DNA of 64,000 bases from Leptodactylus fallax (lineage: Eukaryota; Chordata; Amphibia; Anura; Leptodactylidae): NCBI GenBank assembly GCA_947044405.1, contig CAMRHE010001080.1, forward strand, positions 124,001-188,000, given 5' to 3'. Made by a program: the position numbers and the translations under genes. This document shows, one piece after another, positions 43,571-53,525 of this stretch (position 1 is the first letter of the stretch; every line of letters begins with the position of its first letter). The notes beneath the pieces are model-generated. The model ran no database searches. It was not told the DNA's origin and was given only the letters and a program-made list of their open reading frames with translations.

Positions 43571-44370
43571 GTCCAATCAGTCTCAGTGGGCTCATCAATG
43601 GTGCTCCTGGTACCTGCCCAATTATACCCTGAATATAAGAAAGGACACCAAGTTTTCACTAGAAGAGTCAGGTAAGCATAAAAGTTTTATTTTTTTTTTT
43701 GAATATATGTACCAACAGGGTGAAAGGGGTTGTCCATGATTTTTTTTTTTATTTATGGGCTATCCTTATCAACCAGAACTCTATCTGTATCAACTTAAAT
43801 TTTTGCTGATTTTCTCTTCATGACTACTAATCTAATTCACTAGCACTAAACACTGTAAAAAAACTTAATGGGACATTATACTGTGTGAAGGGGCCACTAT
43901 AGGACATTATACTGTGTGAAGGGGCCACTATAGGACATTATACTGTGTGTAGGGTTCATTATGTGACATTATACTGTGTGGAGGGTTCGCTATGTGACAT
44001 TATACTGTGTGAAGGGGCCACTTTGGGATATTTTCATGTGTGTAAATATGGCCCAGTCTTTGTTAGTTATATCCCAGGTCCAATAAGTCTCATTGGGCTC
44101 ATCAATGGTGCTCCTGGTACCTGTCCAATTATACCCTGAATATAAGAAAGGACACCAAGTTTTCACTAGAAGAGTCAGGTAAGCATAAACGTTTTATTTT
44201 TTGAATATATGTACCAACAGGGTGAAAGGGGTTGTCCATGAATTTTTTTTTATTTATGGGCTATCCTTATCAACCAGAACTCTATCCGTATCAACTCGAA
44301 TCTTTGCTGAGTTTCTCTTCATGACTACTAATCTAATTCACTAGCACTAAACACTGTAAAAAAACTTAAA
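43530..44370 (+). repeat. Local tandem duplication of element end plus flank (about 505 bp)
   Basis: 43528-43869 (tgtgtaaatatggcccagtc ... cactgtaaaaaaacttaa) is repeated at 44033-44369 with few changes. Between them lies a stub of the satellite array (43870-44032). The junction at 43869/43870 jumps from unique flank straight back into an array unit. Confidence 0.88.
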
Positions 44371-44649
44371 GGGGTGGCCCTTTTACTCCATAGCAAGGTT
44401 TAAAATAATAAACACTATATACTTACCTCTCTGTATGGCTGGGGGATCCAGCAGAGAGCCTTTGTTTGGGTCCTCAGTGCTGAAACAGAGCATCACCATT
44501 CAGTCACTGATTGGCTGCCATGCTTGCGTGTAGACAGAAGGCAAAGACCAGGGACTCAAGAAAAGACTCTCTACTGAATCCCTGGCCAAATAGAGAGCTG
44601 AGCATATAACGTTTAATATTTTAGGCCTCGCTGTGGAGTAAAAAAGAAA

Positions 44650-45240
44650 TCGGAACACCCCTTTAAATTCCCCACATTTCAGAGGTAATAAACTCTCTTC
44701 TTATTATAAAAAATTCTGAGAAAATGTAAATAATTGCTACTGTCAATATTCTAATTTCTAGAAGCCTTTCTACAAGCCTCGGATGCCAGGAGGCCAAGTA
44801 GGTTCTGTAAATACAATCCCAGCCCCTAACACAAATGTTCTCAACAGAATTTTTCACCTGTCACTGCTTACCACATGATCCTCTTTACACAATGTGGACT
44901 CAACTGTCTACTCAATACTCAAAGAGTATTCATGTGATATAATATGCTATGTTTCCTGATTCATGCTCTCCGCGATATCTACATGTTAATCTACACATTC
45001 TAAGAAAGATTATGTAATTCTGGATTCTGTACGCGCTTACTGTATGTGACTAAACAATTGCAATTGTAGTAGTTCTTGCTCTGTATAAGTACTTGTACAT
45101 ACTTTTACAATGTTGGAATGAGGTTCTTGGGCCCAACAGATAAAATTATTCCTAGGACCCAACCTCCAACAGCCTCTAAGAAACAGGACCATTAAAACTC
45201 TGGTTCCTTCTGAGGGACCATTATTGTGTTAGAGCCTGGA
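44650..45240. other. Duplicated promoter-like flank, copy B
   Basis: Counterpart of 331-830. It retains taccacatgat, gactaaacaattgcaatt and a TATA-like ctgtataagtacttg at 45081-45095. No exon was recognised downstream within several kilobases. Confidence 0.5.
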
Positions 45241-45249
45241 CCTCTGATA

Positions 45250-46880
45250 CTGTACCATTGGTACTGTTTTCTTGTATCAATCTTTGTTTATTTGAAAAAT
45301 CTTAATAAAAAAATTACTGAAAGCAAAGTGGAACTTCTACATTTTTTGATGCAACAACAACACAAGAAACAACTTATAGTGTTAACTGGACCTTACCAAA
45401 ACCAGACCAAGACAATGATGAGCCTAAACTTACAGTATAACAGGTTAAAATAATGATAAAATCTGAAGACTCATTTCAAACTGTCATAGGTGTTCAGCTG
45501 ATAGAGCTGATGTTATGGTTAGATGCAAGGCCACAGTAAAAGCAATAGCAATAAATTGGCTGATAACTGCGAGCAGGAAAGAAAGCTATCTATAACTAGC
45601 ACACCTCTGCGAGCCAAGACAGACCCCTAGATGTGTTCACCAGAGCTCGCCGCAAGGAGAGATGGACTTGTGCTGGATCTAGGGATCTGAATTGTCACCA
45701 AACAGATAAATGTACTAATAATAAATGCACTTTTGCATAAACCAATACAAAGTTCACTAAAACTTGCAAACTGGCTTGGGTGCAAGAGAAGACGTACCAC
45801 CAGGGTAAAAAAAACCAGGAGAGTATGTAAAGCAAAGATAGAAGACAAAAGCAATATCCGGGAAACAAGCCAACAGTCACAAATCCAGCTGGGAACGTCA
45901 AAACAGAATCAAGAGGCAAAGGGGGAATCCAAGGAGCGAGCCAGAGGTCAGTAATCAAGCAGGTATTCATAGACAGTTGAAGAGCCAAACTAGTGAACAA
46001 ACTAAATTAGTCGGCACCTGTATCAAAAAGCAGTGGTCTTATATATGCCTCTAAAGCTGCTAAGTGGTCAAGGCATGGAAGTATACATCAGAAAAGCCTC
46101 CCCAAGTTGTCACGAGAACCTTAAAGAAGCAGAAGCTGAAGAGATACTCCTGACATCTGGCTATGTCCTCACATCTCCTTCTCCTGGTCAGAGGTTGTGT
46201 TGGTGCTCTCCTCAATTCTGATACATCTGATGTACTCTTTATATAAAGACCAGTTATGGGGGTACATTTCTATAATGTTACGGGTCACACAAACCACTGT
46301 GATCAGCATTATGCTTGTCTCCACTGTTATTTTCATATTTACATATAGAGAAAATAGTGAGCTTGATCAATCAGATACTGATAGCCGAGATAAGACAGGT
46401 GTCACGTATAACTCAATATTATGGCAACCATATCACAATAAAAAGAAAGGACATGGAATATGCTACAGTATATAGCTTCTTTAAGAAAGTCAACCAGAGA
46501 TATATGTCCAATTGCCAATTCTAATATACGGCAAACTGTTAAATGCCCCCCAAACTTTGTTTTATTTAAGGATAAAAAATCCCTAAAATAGAGGTCTCCA
46601 ACCTGTGTTAGATAGTAACTTTCACATATGACAGGTGGTGTTGAGCCACAGTGGGTATGTAAAGGAAAAAGTTAGGGTACATTCACATATCAGTTGCATC
46701 AGTATCATTTTTTTGTCCCTTAAGTTATTACAACTGATGCAAAACTGATGCAAAAATGCATCCATTGTCATCAGGCTTTTTTTTTTTATAAATTTCTACT
46801 CCGAAACCAAAAGTTGTCATTAGTTCTCATCAATTTTCACCATGATGGTCAATGAGGCATGATAGGCTGCCGAGGCCAAT
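45250..46880. other. Repeat-like, unassigned
   Basis: 1.6 kb with no credible gene. 45460-46030 reads like a degraded dispersed repeat (word gaggtcagtaatcaagcagg). T-rich and A-rich runs occur near 46770. Frames of 60-100 codons on both strands lack domain motifs. Confidence 0.35.
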
Positions 46881-46884
46881 AGAG

Positions 46885-46975
46885 CAGGGGTACTCAACTA
46901 CTTTAAAGTAGTCCGGGTTCCACCATCAAATAAGGTCCGAGCTGAACAGCAGCTGAACACGTCCAGAATTTATGG
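46885..46975 (+). mobile_element. hAT (Charlie-like) terminal fragment
   Basis: caggggtactcaactacttt matches the CAGNGGTTCTCAA-type terminus of vertebrate hAT elements, and ccgggttccaccatcaa follows. Only one end is seen. Confidence 0.5.
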
Positions 46976-47022
46976 TATTTTTCTGACAAAAAGACACATC
47001 TGACTATAAGACACAATATCTA

Positions 47023-48323
47023 CAGTTGTGCTAAAAAGTTTTCATACCCCAGCAGATTTTTTGTTTTTTTCTAGACAGACTGTTGCATCTTTCCTCCAGC
47101 CACTGACAAATCTGGATTGTGAGTCATGGGGAAAGAAAAAGAATTGTCCACGGATCTACAGGAAAAGGTAGTTGAACTGTATAAAACAGAAAAGGGATAC
47201 AAAAAGATACCCAAGGAATTGATAATGCCAGTCACCAGTGTTCAAACTGTGATTAACAAATGGAAACTCAGGGGCTCTCTAAATTCCAAACCACGGTCAG
47301 GTAGACCAACCAAAATTTTGGCCACAACTACCTGGAAAATTGTTCGGGATGCAAAGAAAAACCCACACATAACATCATCTGAAATACAGGACTCTCTGAA
47401 AACTATCGGTGTGGCTGTTTCAAGATGCACAATAAGGAGGCACTTGAAGAAAAATGGGCTGCATGGTCGAGTTTCCAGAAGAAAGCCATTACTGCGCAAA
47501 TGCCACAAAGAATCTCGCCTTCAATACGCCAGACAGCACAGAGACAAGCCTCAAAACTTCTGGAACAAGGTCATTTGGAGTGATGAGACAAAAATCGAAA
47601 TTTTTGGCCACAACCATAAACGTTACATTTGGAGAGGTGTCGACAAGGCCTATGATGAAAGGAGCACCATTACTACTGTAAAGCACGGAGGTGGATCACT
47701 GATGATGTGGGGATGTGTGAGCCTCAAAGGCACAGGAAACTTGGTCAAAGTTGAAGGAAAGATGAATGCAGCACGTTATCAGCAAATACTGGAGGCAAAT
47801 TTGCACTCATCAGCCAGAAAGCTGCACATGGGACGTACTTGAACGTTCCAACATGACAACGATCCAAAACACAAGGCCAAGTCGACCTGTTATTGACTAC
47901 AGCAGAAGAAAGTGAAGGCTCTGGAGTGGCCATCTCAGTCTCCTGACCTCAATATCATTGAACCACTCTGGGGAGATCCCTAGCGCGCAGTACATGCAAG
48001 ACAGCCCAGGAATTTACAGGAACTGAGAAAATAAAGAGCCTCATCCACAACTACCACAAAGGACTTCAAGATGTCATTGATGTTAGAGGAGGAAATACAC
48101 AGTATTAAGAACTGGGGTATGTGAACTTTTGAACGGGGTCATTTTGATGTTTTTGGTTGTCATTATGAATTAAAAAGAGAAAACACAGAAGTTTGACAAT
48201 AAATGGCTTCAACCAACCACTAACCATGAGAGGAGAAAAAGTTTGTGTTGCATTCATATTTTCTGAAAAAAGGCCAAAAAACTAAAAAATCTGCCGGGGT
48301 ATGTAAACTTTTTAGCACAACTG
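47023..48323 (+). mobile_element. Tc1/mariner transposon, inactivated
   Basis: 1301 bp, flanked by TA on both sides (47021-47022, 48324-48325). The terminal repeats (cagttgtgctaaaaagtttt and its mirror) match over about 40 bp with two mismatches. Confidence 0.93.
47126..47960 (+). pseudogene. Tc1-type transposase with nonsense mutations
   Basis: It begins at an ATG (MGKEKELSTDLQEKVVELY) with the paired helix-turn-helix domain (residues 1-110; GSLNSKPRSGRPTKI is the linker). The DDE core follows: WSDETKIEIFG (first Asp, residue 153), GGGSLMMWGC, then a TGA at 47840-47842 where a tryptophan is expected, the second Asp in FQHDNDPKHKAK, another TGA at 47893-47895, and the third acidic residue in SPDLNIIEPLWG before a TAG. 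All three catalytic acids are still legible in one frame, but the protein is truncated before the second. It would have cut and pasted the element at TA sites. Confidence 0.92.
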
Positions 48324-48325
48324 TA

Positions 48326-49148
48326 CAATTTTTATCCCAATACTGCAGAGGGCTATGTGTAATTGTATAAGAGGTTTGGAGTGTTTGGTCAGAGTATGGA
48401 AGGATTTTATTGTCAAAGCAAAACCACAAAGCATTTGTACCAACCCCAAAAAACTTTTTTTTCTGTGCTATGAGCTAATTTTTCAACCTTTCCTGATCAT
48501 CTAGGTGAAGATCACTCCATTTTGATGGTCCGTTGTTATGGCCATGCTCTATTTTTGTCTGTTTCCACAGATCCCTCCATACACTGCAATGTATGAGGGA
48601 TCCATAAAAAAACGGAGACCCCTCTGGTGTAAAATAGAAGTGAATAATGGACGTTAATATAGAGGGAGGAAGGGGATACAGTAAAAAAGGGGATAGTTGT
48701 GCATCTTCTGCTCTAATCAAATGACCAAGCCAAGAATTGACCACTTGTTTAATGGAACTGTGCGGGATCCATTTTTTTTTATTCAACTCAAAGTCTAAAT
48801 TTAGTCCATCAAAATGGATCCGACAGTCTGATCTGTAAAACAAGCATGCTCTATTTATTCACGGATCACTGACAGGATACGTCCGAGGAAGTCAGTCATC
48901 TGAGTAGGCTCTCAATCAGCTCTTATTTTCCAAAGAAGGATTAAGCAGAGAAAAGTTTGTCTTGTCTTATTTTTAGTACATTTTTATTCATGACGGTATC
49001 TACATTATGACTTCTCTATGGACTTGTTTTTGCTATTATTGAGCCTACATGATACGCTTCTCACATTTGTACTGTATATGTACCTGTCCTGTGTTTTAAA
49101 AATGTGGACTCCTCTGCAGCTGTTGCTAGCACAACGATTTCCAGATTC
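48326..49148. other. Duplicated non-coding flank
   Basis: 48810-48930 matches 19020-19200. A palindrome around cagatccctccatacactgc and its inverse is visible at 48565-48610. No gene. Confidence 0.45.
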
Positions 49149-49323
49149 TTACGCTAGGTTCACACCTGTGCTCGGGTTAACGTTCTTCGGTCCGAAAAAA
49201 CGGAAACCCAATCTGCTTAAAAAGCGGAAACCCACTTGCAGGACTTTTCTCTCTGCATTTTTGAAGCAGAATGGGGGACGGAAACCCAGAAGGGAAACCA
49301 GGCGCTGTGTGAATCCAGCCTTA
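49149..49323. mobile_element. MITE with acgctaggttcacacctg ends
   Basis: A shorter relative of the insertion at 16333-16570, with inverted ends acgctaggttcacac and gtgtgaatccagcctta and the shared interior ttgcaggacttttctctctg. Confidence 0.75.
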
Positions 49324-49679
49324 CTGGGGTAAGAGTGCTTGTGTATTTCTGTATGAGGGCAGGTTGAAGTCTCTTATGCTTCATAAAAGTTTTTGAAGAG
49401 ACTGCCAGTTTTTTTAAAGAAAGTGGGAGGTAGACAAATGGGCACTATTTGCTTGGTACTGTATTGTGGGTAGGTAGACAGTTATAATAGTATCCAATAA
49501 ACTGAGGGAACATGGAAACAACTCAAGTGTCTCTAATATGTACAAAAGATGCTACAAAGAAGTAATCCAGTGATTGTTCAAATTAAAGTAAGAAACTATC
49601 TCTTTACCTTACATTACTCTTCAATTGCATCATCAGTATAGCAGGTACCTACTGTTACTGATCAAATCTCCTTCCTGGA

Positions 49680-50003
49680 ATAAAAATATTGATGACCTAT
49701 CCTAAGAAAAGGACATCAATATCAGGTTGGTGGGGGCTGATACCTGGCACCCCCATTTATTAGCTGTTCTCAGCAGCTGATTCATAGAGAATGGAGCAGG
49801 AAGCAGACAGCTCCGTTTTCTGTGTAGTGGACAGACCCGGTTACTGCAGATAAATTAAGTTCAGCCAATACACAGAGAATCAGCTGCTGAGAATGGCCGA
49901 TCAGAGGGGATGTTGTCTGTCAAACCCCCACCAATCTGATATTGAAGGCTTGGTCATTGGAGAGATCATTAATAATTTTAGCACAGAAAACTCCTTTAAT
50001 TCC
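49680..50003. mobile_element. Foldback MITE upstream of the NNMT-like gene
   Basis: gatgacctatcctaag and ggttggtgggggctgat are mirrored by ccccaccaatctgatattg, and gcagctgattc is mirrored by gaatcagctgctgag. The right end aaaactcctttaa is conserved and the left end is truncated. It lies 240 bp upstream of the start codon. Confidence 0.6.
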
Positions 50004-50240
50004 ACAGTCTGCAACTCTGAGACCACCAATAGGAAATCCACCACCTTAGATGATCTATGGCCAGAACTCTGCTGCTCTATTAATATGCTCCTGCCATGTT
50101 CTGCTTTTCTGTGCCTCTATGAGTATTAGATCTATTGCTATAATGTATATGATTTGTGTTTAGTACAGGGTTTAGTACAGAAGGACTACGTCTGAAGTAT
50201 CTAACAGAGAATCTGAGGACAATTCTAGGAATAGAATATC

Positions 50241-50388
50241 ATGGCCAACTCTGTGACCTCTCAGCAAGACTACCGTGATAAATTCAACAGCAAAGATTAC
50301 TTACGGTCATACTATGATCCAGAAGAAGGACATTTTAGAGAATGGGCAGAATTTGTAATGCAACATCTACATGAAACTTTCACTAAAG
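50241..50388 (+). CDS. nnmt-like: NNMT-like exon 1 (coding part)
   Basis: 49 codons plus one base. The donor aaag/gtaact lies at 50388/50389. It encodes the N-terminal helix with the SAM-contacting tyrosines. Confidence 0.88.
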
Positions 50389-53385
50389 GTAACTTTCCTT
50401 ATCCAGTAATATCAATGTATTAAAAGGTCCAATTACATGTAAGACATTTACAGTGGATATAATAATTACTACTCAGGTGGATAATTTACTGCTGACTGGG
50501 AGGACATGAGCTATACGTATCTAGTATTCCTGTATGTTCAGATCAAGGTTACTGTAGGTTGACATTAGCGTCGGCCTTCCCATTGTCCTGGTCCATTGGA
50601 GGACCAGAACAATAGATAGGTGGACCACTAAAATGGCAGTAACACACAGAGTCCAAAGGACCCCATTGATTATAAACGGGTCCATCTGGTGGCCATTGTT
50701 TTAACACTGAAGCCAGCTGTGGAAAATATCCTCAGTGCAGGAGTTGCCAATGATATACTTTCTATCAATTATAACAATTCCTCAGATCTCTGCTTGCTGT
50801 TGTCCATTAAGTATTTTCAGTGGATAAACATAAGTCCATGGTCATGTGATGGACGGTCCATGGTCATGTGATAGCTGTCCAAATTCTGGTGCCTCTAATA
50901 GGGCAAACTGAGGAGTAATAATGGAAATAAATTAACTAATAAAGATGGCCCATCAGATCCAAGTATATAATGAAAATGGTCTTTACACACAGGTGTAACA
51001 GGGATAAGTTTAACTCCGAATAATCCTTATACCCCTTATAACTATATAGGATTGGTTCATGGCAGTAATTTGTTATATCTTTCTATTATTTAAAGGCAAA
51101 GTGTCACCAGGAAATGACCTATTATTGAATTCACATTTTATATTAAACATACTGTATTTTTAAAAAAGTTTTAATGATTTTGTTTTTAATGTTTCATATT
51201 ATTTTCTATATTTAAAAAATCCTAAAACTACTGAAATTCAAACTCTTGTCACTAAGCCTAAGATAGTTTATGACTTCCTGTCTCCTGGAGATGAACCATG
51301 GGCCATAGACACAATGGTCTGCGACACAAGACTTCTATGGGAGAAGTATAGACCTGCTCTGCGACCCCGGCAGAGGTCATTGCACCTTGGTGGGAGTAGA
51401 TAAACAGTGAAATCCATTATTGTTATTGTTGGATTCTGTGTCTTATCTGGATATACATGATAGCTGTGATCATCGGTGTGCTGAAAAGTGAAGTGGCTGC
51501 TGCACAGAAACCTCCTACAGAAAATAGGAAGTCTCAGCATATTATTTGGTTTTGTGGCCAGAGTCAGAAAAAGTTTTTTTTAAAATATGTTTAACATAAA
51601 ACTAGATTTAAAAAAATTGTTTATTTTCTGCTGACACGTTCCCTTTAAGTACTGTGTTATCTTTAAAGGTGGAGTAAGAGGAGAGACACTGCTTGATTTT
51701 GGAACCGGACCTTCCATTTATCAACTCCTCTCGGCTTGTGAAGTATTTGATAAAATCATTGCCTCAGATCTCCTTGAACAAAACGGTGCTGAATTACAAA
51801 AATGGCTGAAGAAGGATCCAGAAGCTTTTGACTGGACTCACATGATCAAATATGTATGTGAGCTGGAAGGAAACAGGTATTGATTCGTTTTCTCAACTGA
51901 CCCCAACTTAATACATAACACATAATATGTATGAGTACATTACATTGTGCAAGACACTATATATCATCTCAATATGCTGTGAGTTTTGTGCAGAGCTAGT
52001 GCTAATACACAGCAGCCAATCTAATCAAAAAGAGCTGCAGCAAAATATCATAAGGAAAACATAATACAATAGCTAAGGCCATTGGTACGATGTGGGGGTT
52101 TAGACTATCTAAGATTGTCTTTGCAGCTAGGATTAACATACCATGCCGCTATATGGCCCAATAAAAACAGTTAAGAACTCTGTGATATTAGGTCTCTATC
52201 CATGTGCTATATTAGGACATGTGAGGGTCATAGAGGAGGATCCACCTCTCAGGACCCCATCTAATGGGACAGATTCATTAAGCCCTCTATGTCAGTTTTC
52301 TACTACTGGAGCCTGGAGGACATAAGTAACATAGTAACATAGATGATAAGGTTGGATAAAGATGCAAGTTCATGAAGTCCTATAACCTATAAACCTACCA
52401 TGTTGATCCAGAGGAAGGATCCAGAAATCTTTTCATAAATTAGGCACATCTCACTCCAGTGTATAGCATATGAAGACTGGCATAGGAAACTCCAGTCCTG
52501 ATAAATCTCCTGCAGAGCCAGAACATAGAGCAGCTCTCTAAGTACAGTTCAGCTGCCGGACCCTGGCCTGATCTTGCTTTATATGCACAGCCATTCATTT
52601 CAGTGGTCATGTATAATGCTTCATTTCATCTGCAGTAGCCTGACTGGCTCTTTTGGATGTGCCATGGTTTGTCAGACCTTCTCCCTGCAGCGGTTATTAA
52701 GTGTAGTATTACATGGTGGCTATTCAAGCAAATGGCCAACCATTTAATACAAAAATGTCACAAGCCTGCCAGAGCAGGAGTTAGTCTTACAGAGTCATCT
52801 TCTCATGGAGAAGGATCCTAAGCAGAAAACCCACCACTTTAATAGGATATATGGACAGAGGTTGTCTTCATGTGTTCATTGTATTTTGTTCTTCTTAGCT
52901 ATCATTTTAGTATCATACAATAAGATGATGAATTTTATTCTTGTATATTTATAGGGAGGATTGTGAAAAAAAAAGCTGAGAAACTCCGCAGTAAGGTGAA
53001 AGAAGTCCTGCTATGTGATGCTCTGAAGAGAAACCCTTATGATCCGGTCATTGTGCCACCAGTTGATTGTCTCCTGTCTTGCCTCTGTCTTGAAATGCCA
53101 TGTACAGATATAAAGTCATACTGTAATGTTCTGAAAAACTTCCAGGAATTGATAAAACCTGGAGGTCACCTTATGATTTTGAGTGGTCTGAATGCTACTT
53201 ATACTCATGTCGGTAAAACGCGTTTCAGTGTAATGTCCTCAACAAAGGAAGATCTGGAGATGGCCTTCAAAGAAGCTGGTTATAATATTGAAAAGGCTGT
53301 GTATGCGCCGCGTATTGCTAAATTGAAAAGGGATGTTTGTGATGTAGTTGGCAAATATTTTATTCATGCCCGTAAACCAATATAA
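50241..53385 (+). CDS. nnmt-like: NNMT/INMT-family methyltransferase, three exons
   Basis: Exons 50241-50388, 51669-51876 and 52959-53385 join into 260 codons, against 264 in human NNMT. Intron phases 1 and 2 and the 208-nt middle exon match the mammalian gene. These class I enzymes transfer methyl from S-adenosylmethionine to small amines in the cytosol. Visible residues: Y20, Y24 and Y25 in DYLRSYY; the SAM loop [18 protein letters not shown] (59-76); D83 and N88 in ASDLLEQN, equivalent to human D85 and N90; and [17 protein letters not shown]. The nicotinamide pocket differs: the residue equivalent to human D197 is Ser and the one equivalent to S213 is Val, so nicotinamide may not be the substrate. 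The start ATG has A at -3 and G at +4. The first AG before exon 3 would shift the frame; the AG four bases further keeps it. It could be NNMT, INMT or an amphibian-specific paralogue. Confidence 0.88.
51094..51646. mobile_element. TTAA-flanked foldback MITE in intron 1, abutting exon 2
   Basis: TTAA at 51090-51093 and 51647-51650. Inverted ends aggcaaagtgtcaccagg and the mirror of ctgctgacacgttccct. 553 bp. Its right end contributes tgctgac at 51631-51637, a good match to a splice branch point. Confidence 0.85.
51669..51876 (+). CDS. nnmt-like: NNMT-like exon 2
   Basis: 208 nt. Acceptor ctttaaag/gtggag and donor aacag/gtattg. It encodes the glycine-rich SAM loop and the acidic residue that holds the ribose. 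The acceptor lies only 18 bases beyond the TTAA that ends a MITE. Confidence 0.88.
52325..52480 (-). mobile_element. CR1 3' end fragment in intron 2
   Basis: agtaacatagtaacatagat, ataaggttggataaagatgc and gttgatccagaggaagg correspond to the CR1 3' end at 14030-14130, same orientation, only the last 150 bp. Confidence 0.75.
52959..53385 (+). CDS. nnmt-like: NNMT-like exon 3
   Basis: The acceptor is chosen at atagggag/gattgtg, which gives I-V-K-K-K-A-E-K in frame. The earlier AG at 52953-52954 combined with the run of nine A residues would shift the frame into an early stop. It encodes [28 protein letters not shown] and the C-terminal strand, and ends PI-stop. Confidence 0.82.
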
Positions 53386-53525
53386 GACCAAATTCTTCAG
53401 CCACTATTTTTGTAAATGTTGCTATATATCTGCATGCTTTAGATTCTAATCATATACTCTACCGGCAAAAAAGTGATTTAGGGTTAAGTCTAAGAAAAAA
53501 ACAAAACATATGTATACGATGTTGT

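Noticed and set aside
45733..46000. Lys/Arg-rich and hydrophobic frames on opposite strands
   Set aside because: Short, in a degraded repeat, without motifs or splice context.
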